In this document: positions 1 to 7,922 of the stretch, one piece after another
Numbering within the stretch: the stretch's first letter is position 1
How the letters are laid out: each line of letters starts with the position of its first letter
Source of the DNA: UBA3263 sp964554335
GTDB lineage: Bacteria > Bacteroidota > Bacteroidia > Bacteroidales > Muribaculaceae
Reading direction: 5' to 3'
DNA: 22,000 nt
NCBI GenBank assembly: GCA_964554335.1
Contig: CAZKOF010000032.1
Span: forward strand, 1-22,000
Notes under the pieces: model-generated
Told to the model about the DNA's origin: nothing
Database searches by the model: none
Seen by the model: the letters and a program-made list of their open reading frames with translations, nothing else
Made by a program: the position numbers and the translations under genes

Positions 1-1065
1 AAAGTTCGCAATCAAAAACACCTTATAAAAGTCGGCTTTGTTCGGATGGTTACAAAAAAGCTTGCGACGACATTATCTTTGGCATCATCTTTCAGGTTCC
101 CGACCGAGCTGAGCGCTGAGCAGTGCACATCAGACGAAGTCGCTGAATTCCACGCCTCTTTACTGCCGGACGGTTGTCGCATTGTTGACCTGACGGCAGG
201 TCTCGGAATAGATGTTTTTCACTTTGCAGGAACGGCGGAAAGAGTGTTGGCTCTCGAACTTGAACCCGCAGTTGCCGCTGCATTGGAACCGAATGCCACC
301 GCTCTCGGCATTGATAATCTCACGGCTCTCTGCTGCGATTCTGCAGAATGGCTGCGCAGCTGCAGCTCGCATTTCGATGTGGCATTCATTGACCCTGCCC
401 GCAGGGCTGCCGACGGATCCCGGCTATATGCGCTGAGTCAGTGTCGACCAAACGTTATCGAGTTGCTTGCCGACATTGAGCGCGTAGCCCCACGCCTGCT
501 GATTAAAGCCTCTCCGATGCTTGACGTCACGGGAGTGCTCGGTGAGCTCCGTGATATTGCCGCAATCTATTCTGTAGGTACCCGAAGTGAGTGCAAGGAG
601 TTGCTGATAGACATACGTTTCGGACATGTCGGCCGGGCTAAGGTCTTTGCCGTAACGGTCGGGGAGCCGATTCTTGAATGTCTGCCTTCGGAACCCGTTT
701 ATGCTCAGGAACTGAATATCGGAGATGTCGTTGGCGAGCCGTGGCCTGCCGTGATGAAGTTGCGACCATCAGGACTCATGGCACTTGAACAACTGCACCC
801 CTCTACCCACCTCTTCCGCAATCCGCCGGAAAGTTTTCCCGGCGACCGATACAAGATAGAGCGCATCGAGGACTTTTCGTCATCAACGCTTCGCCGGTTG
901 GCCCGTGAGGGGGTCGAGGCTTCAGTTGCCGCGCGAAATTTTCCGCTCGGTGCCGACCAGCTCCGCAAGCGGATCAAGGCGCGTGAAAACTCCGGATACA
1001 GGCTTCTTGCAACCACTTTGGCGCCCTCCCGTCAGCTGCTTCTTTTCATGACGAAAATCTTGTAG
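1..1065 (+). CDS. THUMP-like domain class I SAM-dependent methyltransferase (5' end outside window)
   Basis: Probable SAM-dependent methyltransferase of the Bacteroidetes THUMP-like family (the PG_1098 type), likely acting on RNA; the substrate is not known to me. Counting from the ATG at 46, motif I (VDLTAGLGIDVFHFA) lies near residues 47-61, the acidic residues after strand 2 follow as ALELEP, and the catalytic-loop signature FIDPARR is at about 114-120. The C-terminal FRNPPESFPG and NFPLGADQLRKR segments fit the THUMP-like domain. The frame is open from base 1 to the ATG at 46, and those 15 codons (including RNQKHLI) look like the usual family N-terminus, which in my recollection makes the protein about 390 residues. 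I therefore treat the gene as entering from the left and cut by the window edge; 46 is only a fallback start. The TAG stop at 1063-1065 lies inside the promoter of the next gene. Confidence 0.8.
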   Translation, partial: KVRNQKHLIKVGFVRMVTKKLATTLSLASSFRFPTELSAEQCTSDEVAEFHASLLPDGCRIVDLTAGLGIDVFHFAGTAERVLALELEPAVAAALEPNATALGIDNLTALCCDSAEWLRSCSSHFDVAFIDPARRAADGSRLYALSQCRPNVIELLADIERVAPRLLIKASPMLDVTGVLGELRDIAAIYSVGTRSECKELLIDIRFGHVGRAKVFAVTVGEPILECLPSEPVYAQELNIGDVVGEPWPAVMKLRPSGLMALEQLHPSTHLFRNPPESFPGDRYKIERIEDFSSSTLRRLAREGVEASVAARNFPLGADQLRKRIKARENSGYRLLATTLAPSRQLLLFMTKIL

Positions 1066-1090
1066 ATCTCGGGTAAAATGTGTAATTTTG
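1060..1090 (+). promoter_or_regulatory. Bacteroidetes-type promoter for the 1098-7910 gene run
   Basis: TTG at 1060-1062, a 20-nt spacer, then TAATTTTG at 1083-1090, matching the known Bacteroides -33/-7 pattern. The TTG abuts the stop codon of the upstream methyltransferase. The next start codon begins only 8 nt after the -7 box, so the transcript should have almost no leader. The start site itself is inferred. Confidence 0.65.
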
Positions 1091-1097
1091 CAGTGAA

Positions 1098-1568
1098 ATG
1101 ATAAGTCCCAAATACATAATTCTCTTGTTTCTCGGCTGCATGGCTCTGGTTTGGGCCTGTCGCCCGACAACCACCCCCGACAATGCCGCGGATGAAATCA
1201 CCGAAGCCCTTGAAAAGAATAATCTCGATGAAGCGCGGAGCAAGACTGACGCGTTTTTTGCGCATGGGGTGAAACTTGACACGGTAGCCGTGCCTCGCCT
1301 CTGCATGCTCTCCATAACTCTCGCGAAACTTAGCGAGAGTGCAACGCCTGGCGACGATTACACCGCGCAGGCCCTTAACTGCTATAGAACGGCCCTGAGG
1401 CGCGACTCGGTAACAGCCCTGACGTTCTATCAGGCGCTCGGCAGTGATGATTTTAAATATTATAATCTTCTTCAGCAACTCGAAGGACGCGTTGACGCAC
1501 GCAGCGCCGGCATCCGCTCCAGAGAGGAAGGCGGAGATTTCTTAAACGATTCTACAGACCGTGGCTAA
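1098..1568 (+). CDS. Small predicted lipoprotein, function unknown
   Basis: A 156-residue protein that I do not recognise. Residues 5-20 form a hydrophobic signal segment ending in VWAC, so Cys21 is the likely lipidated residue; Trp just before the Ala is unusual for a lipobox, and Cys14 (FLGC) is a weaker alternative. The mature part is short, mostly helical and charged (for example EALEKNNLDEARSKTDAFF, then a second helix pair around 84-115), which resembles a single TPR-like unit, but no repeat is clear. The C-terminus is polar and probably disordered. It is the first gene of the left operon, directly under its promoter, and its 3' end overlaps the SUI1 gene by 8 nt. It probably sits on a membrane facing the periplasm. 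Certain as a gene, unknown in role. Confidence 0.75.
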   Translation: MISPKYIILLFLGCMALVWACRPTTTPDNAADEITEALEKNNLDEARSKTDAFFAHGVKLDTVAVPRLCMLSITLAKLSESATPGDDYTAQALNCYRTALRRDSVTALTFYQALGSDDFKYYNLLQQLEGRVDARSAGIRSREEGGDFLNDSTDRG

Positions 1569-1887
1569 CGATTGGCAAAGCGTATTGTCGTCGCTGCTCA
1601 GCGGCGGAGAGCTTCCGGAGGGGAATGATGTCGAGGCCTCAGAGGTTTCGACGGACTCAAAGCGTCGCCAAAAGTTGGTTGTCGGCATAGAAAAAAAAGG
1701 TCGCGGCGGTAAGACCGCGACCATAATCAGCGGGTTCGATGCCGATGACGATATCGAAGCCGTGGCCGCGCACCTGAAGAGCAAGCTCGGAACCGGCGGG
1801 TCGGCCCGCGGAGGCGAAATTCTCATTCAAGGAGACCGACGTACAGACGCCGCACGGTTGCTGCGCGGTCTCGGCTACATTTTATAA
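1561..1887 (+). CDS. SUI1/YciH-family (eIF1-like) translation factor homologue
   Basis: A 108-residue protein of the SUI1 family, related to eukaryotic eIF1 and E. coli YciH, thought to bind the small ribosomal subunit and affect start-codon fidelity; in bacteria the role is poorly defined. The SUI1 core runs from about residue 37 to 108: the GRGGKTATIISGF strand and basic loop, the helix with LKSKLGTGGSARGG, and the IQGDRR signature followed by LRGLGYIL. The N-terminal 35 residues are acidic and variable. The frame contains no ATG, so the start must be the GTG at 1561, placed inside the end of the lipoprotein gene (8-nt overlap) with no clear Shine-Dalgarno. This points to translational coupling. 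The helicase gene follows after 9 nt. Confidence 0.88.
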   Translation: MANDWQSVLSSLLSGGELPEGNDVEASEVSTDSKRRQKLVVGIEKKGRGGKTATIISGFDADDDIEAVAAHLKSKLGTGGSARGGEILIQGDRRTDAARLLRGLGYIL

Positions 1888-1896
1888 GGAGAGAGG
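1886..1896 (+). promoter_or_regulatory. Strong Shine-Dalgarno for the helicase gene
   Basis: A purine run containing AGGAGAG starts on the last bases of the SUI1 stop codon and ends directly before the ATG at 1897. Most genes in this window lack a recognisable Shine-Dalgarno, as is normal in Bacteroidetes, so this one stands out and supports the chosen start. Confidence 0.55.
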
Positions 1897-4782
1897 ATGC
1901 CGTCACTTCAGGTTTATAGAGCATCTGCGGGTTCGGGTAAGACATATCAGCTTGCCCTGAAGTATATCACGCTGCTATTAGGCCGTTATAAGAACGGACG
2001 CCTCGACCTCTTCAAAGGAAATGACCTCAGACGTCACAGAGAAATTCTGGCGATAACGTTTACCAACAAAGCCACTCAGGAGATGCGGCGCCGAATTGTC
2101 AAGGAGCTTGCGCTGCTTGCCGACCCCGACTCACAGTGTGACTACCGGCGGGACCTGCACCTTATGGTTAATCCTGATGATACTGAATTAAACGACACTG
2201 AAACTGATAGAAAGATCAGCCTTGCTGCAGTCCGGGCGCTCGATTCCATGTTGTTCGACTTCGGAGGAATGCAGGTCAGCACGATTGATGCTTTCTTTCA
2301 GCGGGTTCTGCGTTCGTTTGCCTATGAGGCTGATTTAGCGGGCAATTATGAACTCATGCTTGAGAATGACCGCATGACCGATATGGCAATTAACGATATG
2401 CTTGCTCATGCCTGCGGAATGAAGGGCGTGATTGTGCCGCGCGGACTCAATAGCGGTTATTTGCGCCAGCAGGTAAAGTCATTGATTGAATCTCAGGCAA
2501 TCAACGGAAACGAATATAAGGTTTTCAGTCCCGATAGCAAATTGCGGGGCGACATGATTCAATTCGTCAAACACCTGTCGGACGAAGATTACCTGAAGAA
2601 AAAAGAGGATATCGACAAGTTCTTAGTCCGCCCAAATGCCCTGGCAAATCTGGTTGACGCAATCAAGCGTCGCCGCACGGCCTTGTTGTCCGAACTCGCT
2701 TCGCGCTCCGTTGTCGTGGAGCAGGCTGAGGCTTATGAAAAAATGAGTTCCAATGCGAAGTCATTCATATCAAAAACTGCAACGGGCGACATAGAAGGGC
2801 TTTCTGCCATATACCTCGAGCACATTCTTGTTGCCGGCAATTATCTGAAGTTCCTGAATAAGAATAAATTTTCCCCTGAAATCATAGCAGATTTCGAACA
2901 GAGAATGGATGAGCTGGCCACTACCCTGCGCAATATTCTCAGCTTCGACGCAATTATTGCAAACACACGCTTTTTAGGTCTGTTCCGAGATATTCTGATG
3001 GTGCGCAACGACCTTAAAGCACATCTGAATACTATTCTGCTGTCTGACACGAACGAACTGCTTCACAAGATTATCGACGACAGCGACACGCCGTTCATCT
3101 ATGAACGTATCGGCAGGCAGTTACATCATTTCCTGATTGATGAATTTCAGGACACTTCGCGAATGCAATGGCGTAATCTCCTGCCTCTGTTGACAGACAG
3201 TCTCGGCTCTGGCAACGATAGCTTGATAATCGGCGACGTCAAGCAGTGTATTTACCGCTTTCGTAACTCGTCACCCGAACTCCTGGCCAACGACATTGAC
3301 CGTACACCTCAAATCAGTTCATATATTGAACACTGCAGCCTGGAGGACAACTGGCGCAGTGCGCCGGCCATTGTTGATTTCAATAACAGGCTCTTTGAAT
3401 TGGTAGGATGTATAGCTCCCGTAGCCGTTCCAAAGGCCGACGCTTATAAATCGGTTAGACAAAATGCACGGCGCACCGAGATTGAAGGATACGTTGACAT
3501 CGACGTTGTCTTGAAGTCTGAAATGGAGCGTGCCTATGGGCGCATGATTGAGAATATCAACAGAGAACTCTCGTCAGGCTATACTCCCGGAGATATTGTC
3601 GTTCTCGTTAGGACCAACAATGATGCCCACACATGTGTGGAGGTGCTGCTCGAAGCTGAACGCGACGGCCGTCTGCCTGCGGGAACGATGGTTGTCAGTG
3701 ATGAGGCTCTGTATGTTTCGTCGGCGCAGTCGGTGAAATGGATTGTCAGCCGCCTGCATGAGCTCAACGGGATGACAACTCGGAACTCACCACGCCTCAA
3801 CAACCGCGGTCTGCGAACGGCCACGGCAGAGGATATTGACTGGCTGCAGGAGCATCTTCTTGAATCGAAGGCGGCGACGAAAGGTGCACCTGCGCTTGAG
3901 CAGGTTATTGCTGACTTCAATGCCCACAGAGCTGACGGAAATCAAAGTGGAGCCAAACGTCTGATTGATAGTCCGGGACAGACCCTCACAGAGCTCGTTG
4001 AGCAACTTATACGCACGCTGCCTGACCAATCACTTGCCCGAGGCGAGGTGCAATATCTTTGCGCTTTCCAGGACTTGGTGCTTGACTATTGCAGACGCAA
4101 GTCCCCTACCCTGCAAGGATTTCTGAAACTTTGGGACGAAGAATTGTCGGTCAAGGCGGCAGTCGGTCTTGCCGAAGGGGTCAATGCAATTCGTGTCATG
4201 ACGATACATAAGTCCAAAGGACTGGAGTTTAACTGCGTGCATATTCCTTTGGTCAAGAAATATCTTGATGAGGATGCAAACAGTCACTGGTATGACGTAT
4301 ATGACTTCCTGAACAGTCAGAATCTCGGAGTGGAAATTCCCCGCTATTTCCCTCTGACGCCCGGAGGCCGGAGCTCGTCACTGAAATATACGGTATTCGC
4401 GCCGTTGCTACGCCAGCTGAAAGATGACCAGACAATAGATGAGATAAACACGCTATATGTTGCTTTCACACGTGCATGTCAGGAGTTGATTGTAAGCATT
4501 ATTGACCTGCGCGGAGAAACCGACCGCAAGAAGAACGCGCCTATGCCGTCAAATCATCCATCGGGCCTGCTATATCCATTGCTCGCGCAAATGACCGGAA
4601 ATAAGGACGCTCCCTGGACCTTTGGAGAGCCAACTCGCAAGTATGTGAAAACGGCCCGTTCCGATGCGGAATCCGAGCAGCTCGGGAGCCATTTGATAGA
4701 AGCGTATGTTACCCGACGCCGTCCTGAAATGTGGTCACGTACAAAGGCTGCGTCAGTAAGCGACTCAGGAGAGAAAATTTAA
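1897..4782 (+). CDS. UvrD/RecB/AddA-type superfamily 1 helicase, no C-terminal nuclease domain
   Basis: A 961-residue SF1A DNA helicase of the RecB/AddA type, expected to act in double-strand-break processing. All helicase motifs are present: Walker A ASAGSGKT (9-16), motif Ia AITFTNKATQEM (about 53-64), motif II DEFQDT (415-420), motif III IIGDVKQCIYRFR (about 444-456), motif IV with LEDNWRS (about 482-488), motif V TIHKSKGLEF (about 768-777), and motif VI LYVAFTRA (853-860). The helicase core should therefore be active. Family members in Bacteroidetes usually continue for another 100-150 residues into a PD-(D/E)XK nuclease domain. Here only about 100 residues follow motif VI, ending after RRRPEMWSRTKAASVSD, and no GxxxH...D...DYK signature is seen. 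An AddB-like partner is not adjacent. The start ATG has a strong Shine-Dalgarno. It lies in the operon with the SUI1 gene and hppA (36 nt downstream). Confidence 0.9.
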   Translation: MPSLQVYRASAGSGKTYQLALKYITLLLGRYKNGRLDLFKGNDLRRHREILAITFTNKATQEMRRRIVKELALLADPDSQCDYRRDLHLMVNPDDTELNDTETDRKISLAAVRALDSMLFDFGGMQVSTIDAFFQRVLRSFAYEADLAGNYELMLENDRMTDMAINDMLAHACGMKGVIVPRGLNSGYLRQQVKSLIESQAINGNEYKVFSPDSKLRGDMIQFVKHLSDEDYLKKKEDIDKFLVRPNALANLVDAIKRRRTALLSELASRSVVVEQAEAYEKMSSNAKSFISKTATGDIEGLSAIYLEHILVAGNYLKFLNKNKFSPEIIADFEQRMDELATTLRNILSFDAIIANTRFLGLFRDILMVRNDLKAHLNTILLSDTNELLHKIIDDSDTPFIYERIGRQLHHFLIDEFQDTSRMQWRNLLPLLTDSLGSGNDSLIIGDVKQCIYRFRNSSPELLANDIDRTPQISSYIEHCSLEDNWRSAPAIVDFNNRLFELVGCIAPVAVPKADAYKSVRQNARRTEIEGYVDIDVVLKSEMERAYGRMIENINRELSSGYTPGDIVVLVRTNNDAHTCVEVLLEAERDGRLPAGTMVVSDEALYVSSAQSVKWIVSRLHELNGMTTRNSPRLNNRGLRTATAEDIDWLQEHLLESKAATKGAPALEQVIADFNAHRADGNQSGAKRLIDSPGQTLTELVEQLIRTLPDQSLARGEVQYLCAFQDLVLDYCRRKSPTLQGFLKLWDEELSVKAAVGLAEGVNAIRVMTIHKSKGLEFNCVHIPLVKKYLDEDANSHWYDVYDFLNSQNLGVEIPRYFPLTPGGRSSSLKYTVFAPLLRQLKDDQTIDEINTLYVAFTRACQELIVSIIDLRGETDRKKNAPMPSNHPSGLLYPLLAQMTGNKDAPWTFGEPTRKYVKTARSDAESEQLGSHLIEAYVTRRRPEMWSRTKAASVSDSGEKI

Positions 4783-4818
4783 TCCTTGCAATAATTATTT
4801 TAATTCAATTTTCACACC

Positions 4819-7017
4819 ATGGAAATTCATCCTCTTTTCTGGATTGTTCCGATTGCCTCAGTGCTCGCCCTGGTCTTCGCGTGGTATTTCTACGTGCAGA
4901 TGAAAAAGGAGAGCGAAGGCACTCCGACAATGGAGAAAATCGCCTCTCACGTCCGGCAAGGCGCAATGTCTTATTTAAAGCAACAGTATAAGATTGTTGC
5001 GATAGTCTTTGTCTGCCTGGTCATTATCTTCGCAATCATGGCCTATGGTTTCGGCCTGCAGAATCGTTGGGTTCCCGTTGCTTTCCTGACCGGCGGCTTT
5101 TTCAGCGGACTCAGTGGCTTCCTCGGCATGAAGACCGCTACTTATGCTTCAGCACGAACCGCCAATGCCGCACGCCGCACTCTTAACGGCGGATTGCGCG
5201 TGGCTTTCCGCTCCGGAGCGGTCATGGGCCTGGTTGTTGTCGGTCTCGGACTGCTCGACATTTCGTTTTGGTATCTTCTTTTAGACTGGCTCGTCGACGA
5301 CCCCGGCACTCATAAACTCACGATGATTACAACGACTATGCTGACTTTCGGCATGGGCGCCTCCACCCAGGCCCTGTTCGCCCGTGTAGGCGGCGGAATC
5401 TATACCAAAGCTGCCGACGTCGGCGCTGACCTCGTCGGCAAGGTGGAAGCCGGTATTCCTGAAGATGATCCCCGCAATCCGGCAACGATTGCCGACAACG
5501 TCGGTGATAACGTCGGCGATGTGGCCGGCATGGGTGCTGACCTTTATGAGAGCTACTGCGGATCGATTCTCGCCACCGCCGCTCTTGGCGCTGCAGCCGC
5601 AACATGTGTTGAAACACAAGTCAGGGCAGTAATGGCTCCGATGCTTATTGCAGCCGTTGGTATTCTGCTCTCTATTATCGGTATCTTCACCGTACGCACA
5701 CGCGAGAATGCGACCATAAAACAGTTGCTCAACTCGCTGAACGTTGGCACCAACGTCAGCTCTCTGTTAGTTGTCGGCGCAACATTCCTGATTATGTGGA
5801 GCCTCGGGATGCCCAACTGGGTCAACATCTCTCTGGCAGTTGTGGTAGGTCTTATCGTCGGTATAGTGATTGGCCGCTCGACCGAATATTACACCTCACA
5901 GTCGTATAAACCCACCAAGAAGCTCGCCGAAAGCGGCACAACCGGCCCTGCAACCGTAATCATATCCGGCGTCGGCCTCGGAATGATTTCAACCGCCGTA
6001 CCTGTTATCGCGGTAGGTGCCGGCATAATTCTCAGCTACTGGCTTGCCAGCGGCTTCGACATGTCCAACGTGTCGTGGGGTCTGTACGGTATCGGCATCG
6101 CTGCAGTCGGCATGCTCTCGACTCTCGGCATCACTCTTGCAACCGACGCCTACGGCCCTATTGCCGACAATGCCGGCGGAAACGCTGAAATGAGCGGTCT
6201 CGGCGAAGAGGTGCGCAAACGCACTGATGCTCTTGATTCTCTCGGTAACACTACTGCAGCCACAGGCAAAGGATTTGCAATCGGCTCGGCAGCTCTCACC
6301 GGTCTGGCTCTGCTCGCCTCATATATCGAGGAAATTCGCATTGGTCTCGACCGTATCGGTCAGACCACAATTCAGCTCGGCACAGGCCCGAACCTCATTG
6401 ATGTGCCCCTCGAATCGGCTACATTCTCTGACTTCATGACTTATTACGACGTTACGCTGATGAATCCTCTGGTTCTCGCCGGCATGTTTATCGGTGCGAT
6501 GATGGCATTCGTATTCTGTGGCCTGACAATGAATGCAGTCGGTCGTGCCGCCTCCAACATGGTTGAGGAAGTGCGCCGTCAGTTCCGCACAATCAAAGGC
6601 ATTCTCACCGGCGAGGCCGAGCCCGACTATGCACGTTGCGTAGAGATCTCCACCAAGGGCGCACAAAAGGAGATGGTGTTCCCGTCGCTGCTCGCAATCG
6701 CAGTGCCCATCATTGTCGGTCTCCTATTCGGTGTTCCCGGTGTCATCGGTCTGCTTTGCGGCGGACTCAGCGCCGGCTTTGTGCTCGCCGTGTTCATGAG
6801 CAACGCAGGCGGTGCCTGGGACAATGCCAAGAAATATATCGAAGAGGGAAATCTCGGCGGTAAAGGCTCTGAGGTCCATAAAGCTACAGTTGTCGGCGAC
6901 ACTGTCGGCGATCCCTTTAAGGACACTTCCGGCCCCTCGCTCAATATCCTTATCAAACTCATGAGCATGGTTGCCATTGTAATGGCAGGCCTGAGCGTAA
7001 CCTGGAGTCTTCTCTGA
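4819..7017 (+). CDS. hppA: Membrane-bound ion-translocating pyrophosphatase (K+-dependent)
   Basis: A 732-residue integral membrane pyrophosphatase that hydrolyses cytoplasmic PPi and pumps cations across the inner membrane, with about 16 hydrophobic segments. The substrate site is intact: DVGADLVGKVEAG (200-212), IPEDDPRNPATIADNVGDNV (213-232), and the conserved C-terminal region with VGDTVGDPFKDTSGPSLNIL. In the GNTT motif the next residues are Ala480 and Gly483 (GNTTAATGKG, 476-485); K+-independent enzymes carry Lys and Thr there, so this is a K+-dependent enzyme. Thr91, Phe95, Asp147 and a Met at 174 resemble the residues reported for the dual Na+,H+-pumping enzyme of Bacteroides vulgatus, which suggests, but does not prove, dual ion transport. 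The gene is preceded by 36 nt after the helicase and overlaps the next gene by one base. Confidence 0.96.
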   Translation: MEIHPLFWIVPIASVLALVFAWYFYVQMKKESEGTPTMEKIASHVRQGAMSYLKQQYKIVAIVFVCLVIIFAIMAYGFGLQNRWVPVAFLTGGFFSGLSGFLGMKTATYASARTANAARRTLNGGLRVAFRSGAVMGLVVVGLGLLDISFWYLLLDWLVDDPGTHKLTMITTTMLTFGMGASTQALFARVGGGIYTKAADVGADLVGKVEAGIPEDDPRNPATIADNVGDNVGDVAGMGADLYESYCGSILATAALGAAAATCVETQVRAVMAPMLIAAVGILLSIIGIFTVRTRENATIKQLLNSLNVGTNVSSLLVVGATFLIMWSLGMPNWVNISLAVVVGLIVGIVIGRSTEYYTSQSYKPTKKLAESGTTGPATVIISGVGLGMISTAVPVIAVGAGIILSYWLASGFDMSNVSWGLYGIGIAAVGMLSTLGITLATDAYGPIADNAGGNAEMSGLGEEVRKRTDALDSLGNTTAATGKGFAIGSAALTGLALLASYIEEIRIGLDRIGQTTIQLGTGPNLIDVPLESATFSDFMTYYDVTLMNPLVLAGMFIGAMMAFVFCGLTMNAVGRAASNMVEEVRRQFRTIKGILTGEAEPDYARCVEISTKGAQKEMVFPSLLAIAVPIIVGLLFGVPGVIGLLCGGLSAGFVLAVFMSNAGGAWDNAKKYIEEGNLGGKGSEVHKATVVGDTVGDPFKDTSGPSLNILIKLMSMVAIVMAGLSVTWSLL

Positions 7018-7910
7018 TGAGCACATCCGTAAAATACATCCTGACATGGGCAGTCAGCGCCTTGGCGCTGGCTGCATTGTCGGGTTGTTTTACCGGCATC
7101 GAAAAAACCCCTGTGATCAAAGATACCTCCTCCTCAAAATCTAAATCAGCCCCTACGCAGGAGCAGACACTTCTCAGCTCAGTCGTTGCTCAGTCCCCTG
7201 CAGAGTGGGTTCCCGGCAAGCCGTTTATCGTTGCGTACGGGCGATTGACATTCGCGTATGCGCCCACTTCAGAGGCAGCAGCTCTTAACGCAGGCGACAC
7301 TTTGCGTTTCGCCTCGCTTCAACCTAATGTGCGCCTCGCGGGTGATTCAATCACCGAAGTATATCTTACAACCCCATCGGGTAAGCTGATTCATACGGTA
7401 GTTGAATCTCCGATATCAGCCATTTCACATAATTCGTTGCCTCTCCCCTTTCTTGTTGATATAGACCTTGTTGACGCCGTACGCAATCAACTCAAAGGAA
7501 AGACGGTTTGGACTCTTCGTCCCGGTCGCGACGGGCGGAAATATCAGCGCACGCGGATTGCCGACGTATTGTGCGGTAACGCGGATTGTCCTTTGCGCGT
7601 AGTTACTGAAACCGATACGCTGCGCATGGTGTTGTCGAGCCGCAGCAGTTCGGCTCGTACATTCGACAACCTTTTCTCGCTGAGCGACCCTCGGAAGCGT
7701 TATCCACAGATTTCTGACCCTACTTGGGATAATATCTGTCGGGGCAAGATTGCCGTCGACATGACCCGCGAGGAGTGTCGTCTCGCCTTAGGGGCGCCCG
7801 CGTCTGTCGAGCGTACTGCAGCTTATGCCGGAATCATTGAACGCTGGACCTATGAGGATGGCAAATTTCTGATCTTTACGGATGGTCTTCTGACCAACTT
7901 CCGCCGATAA
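7017..7910 (+). CDS. Predicted lipoprotein with BamE/SmpA-like C-terminal domain
   Basis: A 297-residue secreted protein. A signal peptide ends in the lipobox LSGC with Cys24 as lipid site, followed by a Ser/Thr/Lys-rich linker. The middle (about 65-230) looks beta-rich and has no family I can name. The last 60 residues contain CRGKIAVDMTREECRLALGA, ERWTYEDGK and FTDGLLTNF, the order seen in BamE/SmpA/OmlA-type domains (a helix with a 'G/D-M-T-x-E-E' turn and LG.P, then W-x-Y and F.dG.L strands). A role at the outer membrane or periplasm is inferred only. The ATG shares its A with the TGA of hppA (TGATG), so translation is probably coupled to the pyrophosphatase. It ends 12 nt from the convergent cardiolipin synthase gene, and I see no terminator hairpin between them. 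Confidence 0.8.
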   Translation: MSTSVKYILTWAVSALALAALSGCFTGIEKTPVIKDTSSSKSKSAPTQEQTLLSSVVAQSPAEWVPGKPFIVAYGRLTFAYAPTSEAAALNAGDTLRFASLQPNVRLAGDSITEVYLTTPSGKLIHTVVESPISAISHNSLPLPFLVDIDLVDAVRNQLKGKTVWTLRPGRDGRKYQRTRIADVLCGNADCPLRVVTETDTLRMVLSSRSSSARTFDNLFSLSDPRKRYPQISDPTWDNICRGKIAVDMTREECRLALGAPASVERTAAYAGIIERWTYEDGKFLIFTDGLLTNFRR

Positions 7911-7922
7911 CTGCTTAACCGG

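Noticed and set aside
1317..1340. Inverted repeat of 8-base arms (ACTCTCGC/GCGAGAGT) in the lipoprotein gene
   Set aside because: Inside coding sequence, no T-tract, and expected by chance a few times when loops of several sizes are allowed.
7911..7922. Possible bidirectional terminator between the convergent lipoprotein and cls genes
   Set aside because: The 12-nt gap and the adjoining bases show no convincing GC stem with T-tract on either strand.
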